Of a DNA stretch of 64,000 nt, positions 26,317 through 35,421 are shown in pieces. The notes beneath the pieces were generated by a model. The model saw only the letters and a list, made by a program, of their open reading frames with translations, was not told the origin of the DNA and ran no database searches. Location: positions 616,001-680,000 of the forward strand of contig NZ_CP045482.1 of the NCBI RefSeq assembly GCF_009729015.1. Direction: 5' to 3'. The position numbers and the translations under genes are program-made. Source of the stretch: Acidianus ambivalens (GTDB lineage Archaea; Thermoproteota; Thermoprotei_A; Sulfolobales; Sulfolobaceae). Positions within the stretch are counted from its first letter, which is position 1, and each line of letters opens with the position of its first letter.

Positions 26317-28143
26317 TTATTTTCTTTTGGTAATTAGTAATGCAATAATTATAACTATTATTAAGATTATACCCACAATAATTCCTATGTTTACGTAATT
26401 ATATCCAGAGTTAACTACTAACGTTATCACAGCGGTCTTACCCAATAAATCTTTGGCTATTAACGTAATATTATTTTCACCGTTTTGTAACTTAAGCTGT
26501 AACTGGGTTGTTGATGAGTAGTTACCTACAAGTTTGCCGTTTAAGAAGATAAGATAATACGGATTAGTTCCGCCATTAACTGAAGCCGATAATGTAATTG
26601 ATGTATTATACTGAATGAAGTTTCCTTGAGTTTGTTCTTTAACACTTAACGAAGGAGGTGGGTTTATTGTAAGCGGGAATTCGTAAGATTTTGAATTTCC
26701 ATTAAAATCAGTAAGTTTTATTTTAATAGTATAATTACCTGGAGAAAGCGGACTTAAGGGTAAATAATACGCCGATACAGAGGGAAATAGAACGTAAGTA
26801 TATCTAGATAACTCGTTTCCACTACTATTGCTAATTGTAACGTTTAACTTATACGGTAAAACTCCACCAGAGACGTTTATAGTAAATATGTATGGGAAGT
26901 TCTGGTCTGTAACTTTAATGTAATTAACAACGTTAAATCTAAACTGTGATACGTTTTCGTTTAAGTTATTTATAACTTGATAACCACTACTCACTAAATA
27001 AACGCCATTATATGAGACAGTATATAAGTTATCTGCGGATTCCTCAGTATCAAGACCAAAGGGGAAGAGGAATTTAGGGGGTGCTAAAGTTCCGTTTAAA
27101 TATTGATAGATCATAGCTAATTCCACATTTGATTCATTAAAGAACGTAAACTCGCCACATCCTCCACCACCTAATATTAGTTCTGAATCGTACGCAAATC
27201 CTCCTGAAGTGAAGTTATAACCATCTACTAGGATATATGCTGATAACGTGTTTGGTATTAATATAGTCACATTATCGTACCATATGGGTAAACCACTCTG
27301 GTTCATATAGCCAAAAGATATCATGGGACCTTGAGAAGTGTATGATGTGTTTATGAGTAAATATTTTAAAGAGGGTATTAATAGTGTGGAGAAAGTGGTA
27401 CTATATGCGTAATAGTCTTTTCCGTCATTAGTAAGGGAAACTATTCCATTACCCTTCACAGCACTATTAGATAGACATGAAAATATACCTGTGAAATTCC
27501 ATATATTATCTAAAAATCTGTAGGAATCATTATTGGTATCAATTTGTATAGCATTCTGTAACCAAAGTTGTTGAGAACCACCTATAGTATTGACTTGAAG
27601 AACTACATTTAACTGAATGGATGCACAGTATTGACATATACCAGCTGGTGGTGCTGAATTATAAGCTAGCAGTTTGTTAATTTCAACAGCACCTATTACA
27701 CTTTTAATCTTCTCTATATAAGGACTAATAGCACCATTGTTAACCTTAAGACCATAATCGGCTATACCAGTAGGCAAGGGTCTTGATAGAATATAGTAAT
27801 TTAACGTAACAGGATTATTACTTATGTTATTATAGAAAACAATATAATATTGCCCACTTTTGAGAGGAAAGAATCTACTAAGGGAATTAGTAGTAGTTGA
27901 ATATATTGACTGAGATAAACCCGTTTGATAAAATTGACAAAATTGTGAAGGAGTCATAATCATGAACGTTATTGGTGATGACGCGTAAAAAATTACGTCA
28001 ATACCGTTTCCTTGTGTAACGTTATAACTAATAGACAAATAGCAGAGAGGAGGTATTTGGTAATATGAAGACATTGACAAAGTAAAAAAGGAAAATAATG
28101 GAAGAATCAACATTGTCAAAAGTAGTATGTTAAGCAATCTCAT
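26317..28143 (-). CDS. Thermopsin-like acid protease, cell-surface anchored
   Basis: A 608-residue protein with a signal peptide (LLNILLLTMLILPLFSFF), a thermopsin (peptidase A5) type region (PTGIADYGLKVNNG, ASIQLNVVLQVNTIGGSQQL, WLQNAIQIDTN, SELILGGGGCGEFTFF), an Ig-like C-terminal half (INPPPSLSVKEQTQ) and a terminal membrane helix (IGIIVGIILIIVIIIALLI) followed by TKRK. Thermopsins digest protein outside the cell at low pH. The C-terminal extension and anchor make it larger than secreted thermopsin. It is monocistronic. The catalytic residues of the family are not assigned here. Confidence 0.8.
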   Translation of the reverse strand: MRLLNILLLTMLILPLFSFFTLSMSSYYQIPPLCYLSISYNVTQGNGIDVIFYASSPITFMIMTPSQFCQFYQTGLSQSIYSTTTNSLSRFFPLKSGQYYIVFYNNISNNPVTLNYYILSRPLPTGIADYGLKVNNGAISPYIEKIKSVIGAVEINKLLAYNSAPPAGICQYCASIQLNVVLQVNTIGGSQQLWLQNAIQIDTNNDSYRFLDNIWNFTGIFSCLSNSAVKGNGIVSLTNDGKDYYAYSTTFSTLLIPSLKYLLINTSYTSQGPMISFGYMNQSGLPIWYDNVTILIPNTLSAYILVDGYNFTSGGFAYDSELILGGGGCGEFTFFNESNVELAMIYQYLNGTLAPPKFLFPFGLDTEESADNLYTVSYNGVYLVSSGYQVINNLNENVSQFRFNVVNYIKVTDQNFPYIFTINVSGGVLPYKLNVTISNSSGNELSRYTYVLFPSVSAYYLPLSPLSPGNYTIKIKLTDFNGNSKSYEFPLTINPPPSLSVKEQTQGNFIQYNTSITLSASVNGGTNPYYLIFLNGKLVGNYSSTTQLQLKLQNGENNITLIAKDLLGKTAVITLVVNSGYNYVNIGIIVGIILIIVIIIALLITKRK

Positions 28144-28747
28144 AGGTAAAAAGAAAGTATTATGTTATATTTAAATGTTATCAGAGTAATACTTTATGTA
28201 ACTAACGTTAATAATCACTTTTTATTAAAATCCCTTTACTGACATTCCATCGTCTAGATAATAATATTAAGTGATTAAAGCTTAGTTATGGAAATGCCTT
28301 GTGGAACTCTTCAATTTCCTTTTATTGATTTTTCTTAAATTCAAGCGTTAGATTAAAAGTAAGTTAACGTCAATTGATAAAATTTGAAGTAAACACAAAG
28401 CATATGGAAACTAGTCTTCTTTCAATCCTAGAATAAGATTTGTCGTTCTTATATATTAGAAAGCATAGATAAGCATAAATATTCCACATTATTTTCCTTA
28501 CATTTCTTTAAAAATATTCTTCACTGAAATCATTTCGCGCTATGGAATACTTTATAATGTCTTTAGCCTTTATAATATTTTTTATGTCTCGCTGTTTAGA
28601 AGATATTATATTTAATGTAATTAAAACACTTATTTACACTATAGATTTATTTTCAAGAAGGTGATTTTTGGGTCTACCGCAGAGAGGCGAGGCTTGTCAT
28701 TCTTTTTGTCAAAAAGTTTATTTACCTATAGTATGTATATAGGATAT
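28144..28747. other. Long intergenic region with one repeat half
   Basis: About 600 AT-rich bases. It holds the thermopsin promoter region at its left end and, at 28679-28699, one arm of the REP-like hairpin (GCAGAGAGGCGAGGCTTGTC), with the promoter of vapB just after. No other gene or RNA is visible. Confidence 0.4.
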
Positions 28748-28987
28748 ATGAAAACAATAATGATAAGGGATGAGGTATACAGAAAGTTGGTTGAGATAAA
28801 GGGTGATAAGAGCTTCAGCGATGTAATTGAGGAGTTAATAGAGGAATCGTTAAGTTTGAGGAGGAAAAAGTTGGAGAAATATTTTGGCATACTAAGTGAA
28901 GAGGAGGCTGAAGAACTGGAGAGAGAAATTAAGGAAATGAGGAAGAGGAGTGATGAAAGTATTAATAGAAAGCTCAGCAATTATTGA
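28748..28987 (+). CDS. vapB: VapB-type antitoxin
   Basis: A 79-residue protein from ATG 28748 (MKTIMIRDEVYRKLVEIKG) with an N-terminal ribbon-helix-helix-like DNA-binding part and a charged helical tail (SEEEAEELEREIKEMRKRSD) for toxin binding. I rejected the longer frame from 28661 because it runs through a repeat. It overlaps vapC by about 35 bases, the usual arrangement. Confidence 0.85.
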   Translation: MKTIMIRDEVYRKLVEIKGDKSFSDVIEELIEESLSLRRKKLEKYFGILSEEEAEELEREIKEMRKRSDESINRKLSNY

Positions 28988-29327
28988 TTATTTAAAGGGA
29001 AATGAAAAAGTAAAGGAAGTTATTTTAAATTCAGAGGACTTTTATGTAAGTTCTTTAACAGTATATGAAGTCTTGCTAGGCAAGGTTGAGGAAAGTAAAA
29101 TCCTTGATTTCCTGTCAGCGTTTAAAGTCATAAACCCTACTAAGAAGGATGCAATAATAGGTTCACGGATTTATAAGAAGTTGAGAGATAGGGGGAAGTT
29201 AATCGGAAGCTTCGATATATTAATTTCAGCCCAGGCAATAAACAAGGGATTAACTTTAGTAACTAAAGACTTTGATTTCTTAAAAGTTAAAGAAGAATTT
29301 GACGAACTAAATCTAATTCTAATTTGA
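28953..29327 (+). CDS. vapC: VapC-type PIN-domain toxin
   Basis: A 124-residue PIN-domain RNase: MKVLIESSAIIDYLKGNEK at the N-terminus, SSLTVYEVLLGK in the second acidic position, and GSFDILISAQAINKGLTLVT with KDFDF at the end. The first acidic ligand is Glu (IESS) where Asp is usual. The remaining acidic residues are present. Starts possible at GTG 28950 or ATG 28953. Paired with the overlapping antitoxin gene. Confidence 0.85.
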   Translation: MKVLIESSAIIDYLKGNEKVKEVILNSEDFYVSSLTVYEVLLGKVEESKILDFLSAFKVINPTKKDAIIGSRIYKKLRDRGKLIGSFDILISAQAINKGLTLVTKDFDFLKVKEEFDELNLILI

Positions 29328-30178
29328 AGAAGTTTTAATATCCTTTGCCTCCGCATAAAGTTTATTAACTTTCTTGAGAGAGGAATTAATAAGCTTTTAC
29401 GGTTTATCGGAAACTACTGGTAAACATTTTTATTAAGAATTCGTTCATCTCCGATACGCTAGTAAACGGTCGGGCCGTGTATTTGATGATGTTAGCGTGA
29501 CCGAAGTGGTGATCGGAGGTTACCCTCACCTCTGTGAGGCGGGGAGGAGTCAGATATATATGATAGCCTTTTGTTAATGATGGATATTAGTGTTTACACC
29601 TCTATCCTTTTGTATTAGGAGAAATCAACTAGAAAGTTTATTTCCTATGAGAGAAATGTTATAGTAAGTCTATGCAGTGAAAGCTAATGATAAGGAAAAA
29701 ATTATCTGATCTAGCAGAGGATATTATTAACGCGGGAACTTTTCTTCATCGCATTTCCTAAAGATCCTTTAGCTTCTACTTCTAGCGTCATAAAAACGGA
29801 ACTAAGCATAAAAGAACTGAAAGAGAAGCTGAAAAGGATGCGTTGAACAGATATCAGAGGAGAAGCTAATAGAATATTCATCTTGAAGACAAGCTGAAAG
29901 ATGTATGGGAAAGCTCTTTTAAAACTAGAGTATAACTGACTGTAATAGCCAGCAGAAAGGCATTCATGGGATATATTACGTTTTACGTAACATGAGCTTG
30001 TCTATCCAATAAAATTATGAAAAAGATCATTCCTAATATTGAATGCTACTAAAGACGCTGACCGGAGTTTCGGCTTCATAGGATTTCATAATATTTAATA
30101 TCAATCCTCAGTCCTCGAGCCTCATAAGCTCACGGGAAACTTGTTACTCCTCTTACCCTTAAGCTTAATACAGTTAGT
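29328..30178. other. Relic region with a right-end hairpin and decayed coding sequence
   Basis: About 850 bases. At about 29513-29553 there is a tnpB-type right-end hairpin (ACCCTCACCTCTGTGAGGCG, GGGAGGAGTCAG) after sequence unlike the other copies. From 29640 to 30000, broken frames read RKFISYERNVIVSLCSE, SDLAEDIINAGTF, KDPLASTSSVIKTELSIKEL and EDKLKDVWESSF, clearly once coding. I could not identify the ancestor. Confidence 0.45.
29513..29553 (+). repeat. Right-end hairpin of a tnpB-family element
   Basis: Perfect stem GCCTCNNNNGAGGC-like fold (CCTCACCTCTGTGAGGCGGGGAGG) followed by GTCAG. The upstream 60 bases differ from copies A to C, so this may be another subfamily. Confidence 0.5.
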
Positions 30179-30769
30179 TCACCTTAGATAAATAGTCTCG
30201 TCTTTTACTCCTGCCTCTTTGAACGCTATCTTTCTAGCCTGGCACTGTGAACAAACTCCGCAGTGGTATTTATGACCTAATAAGCAGGAATAGGTCTTCT
30301 CAAGTTCTATCCCCTGTTTAACACCCATCTTGACCAGTAAAGATTTACTCAAGTTTACGAAAGGCATTGATAACTTAACTCCGTAAATTTCAGCAAGCCT
30401 CTTCATTGTGGAAATTATGAGAGGTTTGTTTTTCTCAAAGAGACACTCTTCGCTTGCGGTAGCAAAGATTACTTCATCATACGTCCTCTCCTTTGCGTAA
30501 GTTAAGGCAATTGACAAGAGGATCACGTTCCTATGAACTATTGGTTCGTTTAGCCTCATTCCTAACCCGTCGTAAAACGCCCTTCCCAAGGAGGGTATGT
30601 GAATTTCTATCAATTTCATTCCAAGCTTCTCACAATGATATTTGGCCATTTCTCTTTGCATTCTTGCAGACCTTTGGCCGTAATCTATGAAAAGGCAATC
30701 AGCAACATCCTTGAATTTATACAAAGCAATTGTAGAGTTTATTCCGCCGGAGTAAAGGAGGAGTTTCAT
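30179..30769 (-). CDS. queC: QueC-like 7-cyano-7-deazaguanine synthase
   Basis: A 196-residue PP-loop enzyme for the preQ0 step of archaeosine synthesis. Seen: the PP-loop MKLLLYSGGINSTIALYKF, FIDYGQRSARMQREMAKY, the VHRNVILLSIALTYAKE segment and a C-terminal zinc site (YSCLLGHKYHCGVCSQCQ). The loop has Asn where SGGxDS usually has Asp. Length is near the short end for the family. The neighbouring sugar transporter genes on the same strand are functionally unrelated and a gap of 35 bases separates them. Activity should be checked because of the substitution. Confidence 0.8.
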   Translation of the reverse strand: MKLLLYSGGINSTIALYKFKDVADCLFIDYGQRSARMQREMAKYHCEKLGMKLIEIHIPSLGRAFYDGLGMRLNEPIVHRNVILLSIALTYAKERTYDEVIFATASEECLFEKNKPLIISTMKRLAEIYGVKLSMPFVNLSKSLLVKMGVKQGIELEKTYSCLLGHKYHCGVCSQCQARKIAFKEAGVKDETIYLR

Positions 30770-30804
30770 AAATAAAAATATGGAGTAATTAAGATTGAAA
30801 GGCT

Positions 30805-31776
30805 TTACTGTGTGTCTATAAGTACTCCGTCCTTAAATCTCCTAAACTTTGTTATAGTGAAAGTTACCTCATCACCTATGTCCAGCATCTCCTTCCATAG
30901 TATTGTGACTTTATTACCTCCTACGTCGCAGAATAAGTAAATGTTTTCTCCCATAGTTTCTATAGATTCTACGACTCCTTTAATGTCATTCCCTTCCTTT
31001 ACCCATTCCGGTCTGAAGCCAATTTCTACTCCTTCTTCTCCCATCATTTTCCCTGGGAGGAAATTCATGGGAAAGTCTCCTATGAACTCGGCGACCCACT
31101 TAGTTTTAGGGTATTCGTAAAGCTCAATTGGCTTGCCTATTTGCTCGAATTTGCCCATGTGAAGAACTGCCATTCTGTCCGCTAAGCTCATTGCTTCTTT
31201 TTGGTCGTGAGTTACGTAAATGAAAGTTCCGTTCAACTCCTTCTGTATCCTCTTGAGTTCACCCCTGGCGATAAACCTTGTTCTTGCATCCAAGTTTGAA
31301 AGGGGCTCGTCAAGGAGGTAAAAGGAAGGTTCTCTAACTATTGCTCTAGCCAACGCTACTCTCTGCTGTTGTCCTCCGCTTATTTTAGTCACGTTCTTGT
31401 TCAGTATGTCAGTTATTCCCAGAATTTTCGCTACCCTCTTTACTCTTTCATCTATTTCCTCTTTTTTCATTTTCCTCATCTTCAATGGAAAGGCAATGTT
31501 ATCGTAAACTGTCATATTTGGATATAATGCGTAATTTTGAAAAACCATTGCTATGTTCCTCTTTTCTGGAGGTAGGTTTGTTATATCCTTTCCGTCCACA
31601 ATTATTCTTCCAGAATCAAGCTTTTCTATCCCTGCAATAACTTTCAATAGCGTTGATTTTCCTGCACCGGAAGGGCCTAGTATAACAAAGAATTCTCCGG
31701 ACTCTATGGTTACAGAAATTCCGTTGAGTACTGTAAAGTTTCCGTATTTTTTAACTAAATTTTGTAACTCGATCAT
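30805..31776 (-). CDS. Sugar ABC transporter ATPase (MalK/GlcV-like)
   Basis: A 323-residue CUT1-type ATPase: Walker A GPSGAGKSTLLKVIAG near residue 36, signature ISGGQQQRVALARAI, Walker B FYLLDEPLSNLDA, switch VTHDQKEAMSLADRMAVL, and a C-terminal OB-type regulatory domain (EIGFRPEWV). It energises uptake through the two permeases that follow upstream. Its start overlaps the permease stop (ATGA), so it is the last gene of a four-gene operon. Confidence 0.93.
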   Translation of the reverse strand: MIELQNLVKKYGNFTVLNGISVTIESGEFFVILGPSGAGKSTLLKVIAGIEKLDSGRIIVDGKDITNLPPEKRNIAMVFQNYALYPNMTVYDNIAFPLKMRKMKKEEIDERVKRVAKILGITDILNKNVTKISGGQQQRVALARAIVREPSFYLLDEPLSNLDARTRFIARGELKRIQKELNGTFIYVTHDQKEAMSLADRMAVLHMGKFEQIGKPIELYEYPKTKWVAEFIGDFPMNFLPGKMMGEEGVEIGFRPEWVKEGNDIKGVVESIETMGENIYLFCDVGGNKVTILWKEMLDIGDEVTFTITKFRRFKDGVLIDTQ

Positions 31777-32579
31777 GCTTTAATCCCCCCAGTTAAATAT
31801 TCTCCCTTTAAATATTTTTGTAGGAAGAGAGTTAAAACTATTACTGGAATTGTGAAAACCAAGGAAAATGCTGATGCAGCCAGAACGTTTCCTCTGGTTA
31901 TGTTAATGTAAATTTCCACCGGTAAAGTTGGGTGAATAGGAGATAATATTACAGCGTAAGTGAATTCGTCCCAAGAGAACATCCAGCTTATTAGGAAAGC
32001 CGACGCAATGCCTGGAGAAGCAATTGGGAGGAGTATGTTAATAAAGTAGGACAAAGTTGATGCGCCGTCTATCTTAGCCTGGTATTCTATTTCTCTCGGT
32101 ATTGCAGAGAAAGTCCCTTGCAATATGAAAGTTGCTAAAGGTAAAGTGATCAACTCTTGTGCAAACGCTAAACCCGGTATTGAGTCGAATAAACCTAACT
32201 TTATGAACTCCACGCTTATTGGAATTGCTACCACTAATCCCGGAACCATGTTTGTTATTAATAATAACACTAGGATAGGGTAAGATATCTTTGCTGGAAG
32301 CCTGCTTAACCCATAACCTGCTGGAATTCCTAGAAGTAAGGCTAATATCCCAACTAGAAAAGCTACGAACAAGCTCTTTAAGAAGGGGTGAATAAAGTCG
32401 TAACAGTGGAAGGCGAACTGTAAATTTCCTAGAGTAAATGACTTGAAGTATAGTAATGGGTAAACTCTTTGGATTGTGTACTTTGCAGGGGAGAACGACA
32501 AGAGTAATAATACGTAGAGGGGAAAGAGGAAATATATTGAAAGTAATATAATTCCTATATAGATTAGTTTTATCCTCAT
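31773..32579 (-). CDS. Sugar ABC transporter permease (MalG-like)
   Basis: A 268-residue inner-membrane permease with about six membrane segments and the EAA loop (EIEYQAKIDGASTLSYFINI followed by LLPIASPGI) that contacts the ATPase. It overlaps both neighbours by four bases. An overlapping 173-residue frame on the same strand is a shadow. Confidence 0.9.
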   Translation of the reverse strand: MRIKLIYIGIILLSIYFLFPLYVLLLLSFSPAKYTIQRVYPLLYFKSFTLGNLQFAFHCYDFIHPFLKSLFVAFLVGILALLLGIPAGYGLSRLPAKISYPILVLLLITNMVPGLVVAIPISVEFIKLGLFDSIPGLAFAQELITLPLATFILQGTFSAIPREIEYQAKIDGASTLSYFINILLPIASPGIASAFLISWMFSWDEFTYAVILSPIHPTLPVEIYINITRGNVLAASAFSLVFTIPVIVLTLFLQKYLKGEYLTGGIKA

Positions 32580-33397
32580 TTCCTACCACCTCCAAGTCTA
32601 ATGTTTAGGAATATGAAGACCGAAATGAAGGCAAGTAAAATTACTGCAGCTGCAGATGCTTCGTTTACTGTGGTAGTTGAATATAATTCGTAAGCTAAGG
32701 TGGTTAACAAAGAAGGATGATAGCCTATTAATACTAAAGGTAGTGCAAATATGTTGAATTCGCTAACTCCTCTTATAATTAATGCAATAGCTATGAACTT
32801 CTTTAGGTTAGGCAAAGTTATGTGTATGAACCTCCTTATAGGTCCTGCTCCGTCCAATGCTGCAGCATAATATAAGTCCTTAGGGATTGACTGCATTCCC
32901 GCCAATAATATTAAAGTAACAATTGGAGTATTCTTCCAACTGTCTGAGATCATTACTACAAGTAAGTCCATCCATCTATTACTGTACCAATTAATTCCTT
33001 TTAAACCGAACAAATGCAGGAAAGAGTTAGCATAACCGCCATAAGTTTGGAAAATAAATGAAAAGACTATTGCAGCAACTATAGTTGCGACTCCCATAGG
33101 AACTATTACCAATGTAGAGAAGAACTTCTTGCCCCTAAATTCTCTAGTTAGGACTGAAGCTATTGCTAAACCCAGAAAAAGTTGGATCATTAACGCTCCA
33201 AAAGTAACTATTATTGTGTTCTCTACTGAACATGCAAAGTTGAAGTAAAATAACTCCTCGTAATTTGCAAGTGTAAAATGGCCAGCTGAGTTAAGGAAGC
33301 TTAAATAAACTGCATAAGCTGAAGGATAAAATGCAAAGGCTAAAACGTAAATCAATGCAGGAAGAGTAAAAAGAAAATATTTTAGATTTTGTTTCAA
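32576..33397 (-). CDS. Sugar ABC transporter permease (MalF-like)
   Basis: A 273-residue permease, about six membrane segments, EAA loop DLYYAAALDGAGPIRRFIHI followed by TLPNLKKF. It forms the heterodimeric channel with the MalG-like subunit. The gene starts eight bases after the binding-protein stop. Confidence 0.9.
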   Translation of the reverse strand: MKQNLKYFLFTLPALIYVLAFAFYPSAYAVYLSFLNSAGHFTLANYEELFYFNFACSVENTIIVTFGALMIQLFLGLAIASVLTREFRGKKFFSTLVIVPMGVATIVAAIVFSFIFQTYGGYANSFLHLFGLKGINWYSNRWMDLLVVMISDSWKNTPIVTLILLAGMQSIPKDLYYAAALDGAGPIRRFIHITLPNLKKFIAIALIIRGVSEFNIFALPLVLIGYHPSLLTTLAYELYSTTTVNEASAAAVILLAFISVFIFLNIRLGGGRK

Positions 33398-33404
33398 AAA
33401 TCCT

Positions 33405-34757
33405 TCACCCGTACAGTGGGTGGAAGTATCCTTCTTCGTACTCTTGTGCTACCGTTGAATTATAGTTAGTCTCTAGATAGTGGTACATTTCGGCATTTGC
33501 TTGGCTCAATATTGAAGGTATTTCGCTTATTGGTGCGTGGTCTTCTACTATTTTTACGAATACGTTGTCTGCAATTGTGTTCCACTCGCTTATCCACGGA
33601 ACGGGCTCTCTGAAGAAAGCGTGCTGGAATGCATCTTCCTCTGCTTTGAATAGTGCGGACACGTTGGAAGGTAAGTTACAGTAAGCCTTTGCATTCACTG
33701 CTGGCTCTCCGAGTATTGTTATTATATCCCTCTGTACTTGTACTCCTAGTAGGAATTTGGCAAACAGTAGCAAATCTTGAATGTGTGTAGCACCTTTGGG
33801 TATTGCTAAGACGTCACCACCTACTAGGTGGCAACAGTTTGCGGGCCCTTTAGGCCCGGGATAGAAGCCTATGTCGCTCACGTTGTATCCTTCGCTCTTC
33901 ATTACGGAATAAATGTATGGCCATTGATAGTCTAGAATGTAGTATTTATCGCTTCCTAATCCCTTGTAGCTACCCCAATAACCGTGAATGTAGTTGGGGT
34001 TAAAGTATTGTGATAAGTTATCTAGGTATTCAAAGGCAAGTATATCCCCACTGTCGTTAAATACTAAAGGATTTCCTCCAGCTTGGACCATCCATTGGTA
34101 TAATTCTGTTGCTGTGCTTGCGCCTCCATGACCTTGGAACATGATTGGTTGTATTCCGGTCTTTTGGTAAATCACCTTTGAATCATACATTAGTTGCGAC
34201 CAGTTCTGCGGAATTGGTAAGTGGTATTCTTCAAAGACTGTTTTATTGTACCATACTAAAGGAATGTTTCCTCTGAAGGGTATGAAGTAAATTCCATGAT
34301 ATACCTTTTGCTCATAGTTCATTAGGTAAACCATTGAAGGTATCATGCTTTTCGGCTCTATTTGGGATAAGTACGGTGTTAGGTTCATTAAATCTCCTAT
34401 GCAAAGTAATTCTCCAATTACCATATTATCTTCTGCAATTATCGTAGCCCCGACGTCATGAGCTGAAACTAAGGATTCAATCGTCTTAACCATATCTGAA
34501 GCGCATTCAACGTGTAAGCAGACTGTGATGTTTGGGTACTCCTTTTCAAATTCTGGAATAATTACACTATCGAAGACCTTAGCCTCAGACGGGGCTAAAT
34601 CGTCATAGTAATTTATTGTGACTTTCGAAGTAGTCGTTGGGTGGTACAGCGTGAAGTATGCAGCTATTCCTGCTATTGCTATTATTACAATTACTATTAC
34701 AATGGCTATACCTTTACCTATAGCTTTTATCATTTTCTTCTTGTTCATTTTACCCAT
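33405..34757 (-). CDS. Sugar ABC transporter substrate-binding protein with pilin-like signal
   Basis: A 450-residue extracytoplasmic solute-binding protein (family 1). The N-terminus has a basic stretch then a hydrophobic helix (AIGKGIAIVIVIVIIAIAG), the class III, prepilin-like signal cut by PibD in Sulfolobales sugar-binding proteins. Body motifs include VWYNKTVFEEYHLPIPQNW and GGDVLAIPKGA. First gene of the operon, with TATA (ATTTATA) about 25 bases before ATG and a palindrome further up. Known homologues bind glucose, arabinose or trehalose; the ligand here is not decided. Confidence 0.88.
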   Translation of the reverse strand: MGKMNKKKMIKAIGKGIAIVIVIVIIAIAGIAAYFTLYHPTTTSKVTINYYDDLAPSEAKVFDSVIIPEFEKEYPNITVCLHVECASDMVKTIESLVSAHDVGATIIAEDNMVIGELLCIGDLMNLTPYLSQIEPKSMIPSMVYLMNYEQKVYHGIYFIPFRGNIPLVWYNKTVFEEYHLPIPQNWSQLMYDSKVIYQKTGIQPIMFQGHGGASTATELYQWMVQAGGNPLVFNDSGDILAFEYLDNLSQYFNPNYIHGYWGSYKGLGSDKYYILDYQWPYIYSVMKSEGYNVSDIGFYPGPKGPANCCHLVGGDVLAIPKGATHIQDLLLFAKFLLGVQVQRDIITILGEPAVNAKAYCNLPSNVSALFKAEEDAFQHAFFREPVPWISEWNTIADNVFVKIVEDHAPISEIPSILSQANAEMYHYLETNYNSTVAQEYEEGYFHPLYG

Positions 34758-35084
34758 GATTAAATACCCGTATTATCTTATGTATAAATCGTTTAAAAAA
34801 TTAATTTTATGTAGACATGTTTAAGCATGTTTACATAAGTAAATCACAAATTAATTATATATAATTTCCACATAACTAGCATTATAAATTATTATTTATA
34901 TGAATATAAAGAAAAAATTTATATCACCTGCGGGTTGTTTTATAATCTAAACCGGTAATTTCGAATATCGAGTTACTAAAGTATAAACACGTAAATAACT
35001 TGTGTTATTGAAAAAGAAAAATAGAATGAAGTTCTTATCGCAAACTTTTAGGTTTTAATTACCTTAATTGAAAAATATTTGTTA
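34758..35084. other. Control region of the sugar transporter operon
   Basis: About 327 AT-rich bases upstream of the binding-protein gene. It holds the TATA element at about 34780-34786 and the palindrome at 34810-34835. Nothing else recognised. Confidence 0.5.
34810..34835. promoter_or_regulatory. Palindrome upstream of the sugar ABC operon
   Basis: TGTAGACATG-TTTAAG-CATGTTTACA: ten-base arms with one mismatch, about 53-78 bases before the ATG and just above the promoter. The half site resembles the ara-box AACATGTT described in Sulfolobus sugar-responsive promoters. Activator or repressor binding is inferred. Confidence 0.5.
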
Positions 35085-35384
35085 TTATTTATTTTCGTTG
35101 AACTCTATGTAAATTTTGTGGTATGGTCTTCCTTCTAGTATTGTTTTTCCGTATGTTGTTGTTTCTTTGTAGTCTTTGCTTAGTATGAATTTTTTGAAGG
35201 ATTCTAGGTCTTTCCATTCGCTGTAAATTAAGTATTCTCTTGGGTCGTCTACTCTCTTGTATAGTTTTGCGTCAATAAAACCAATGTCGGAATTTTTTAG
35301 TATTGAAACCACCTTTGAAAATGTTTCCTCAAATTCCTTCTCGTGACCCTCCTTTACCCTATAATAAAGACCAACATTTATCAT
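35085..35384 (-). CDS. ABM-type (dimeric alpha/beta barrel) monooxygenase-like protein
   Basis: A 99-residue protein from ATG 35384 (MINVGLYYRVKEGHEKEFEE), chosen over ATG 35402 because a TTAAATTT box lies 27-34 bases before it. The pattern VGLYYRVKEGHEKEFEETF, DAKLYKRVDDPREYLIYSEW and FKKFILSKDYKE is that of the ABM fold used by small monooxygenases and haem-degrading enzymes. It lies just downstream of the Fe-S/CBS gene. Substrate unknown. Confidence 0.7.
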   Translation of the reverse strand: MINVGLYYRVKEGHEKEFEETFSKVVSILKNSDIGFIDAKLYKRVDDPREYLIYSEWKDLESFKKFILSKDYKETTTYGKTILEGRPYHKIYIEFNENK

Positions 35385-35421
35385 AAATATAGTTAAATTC
35401 ATTATTTTTTAAATTTAACTT

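Noticed and set aside
29470..29540. tRNA-like appearance of a GC-rich tract
   Set aside because: No acceptor stem or T-loop consensus; the hairpin belongs to the tnpB right end.
32074..32595. 173-residue minus-strand frame
   Set aside because: It lies inside the MalG-like permease in another frame with no motif.
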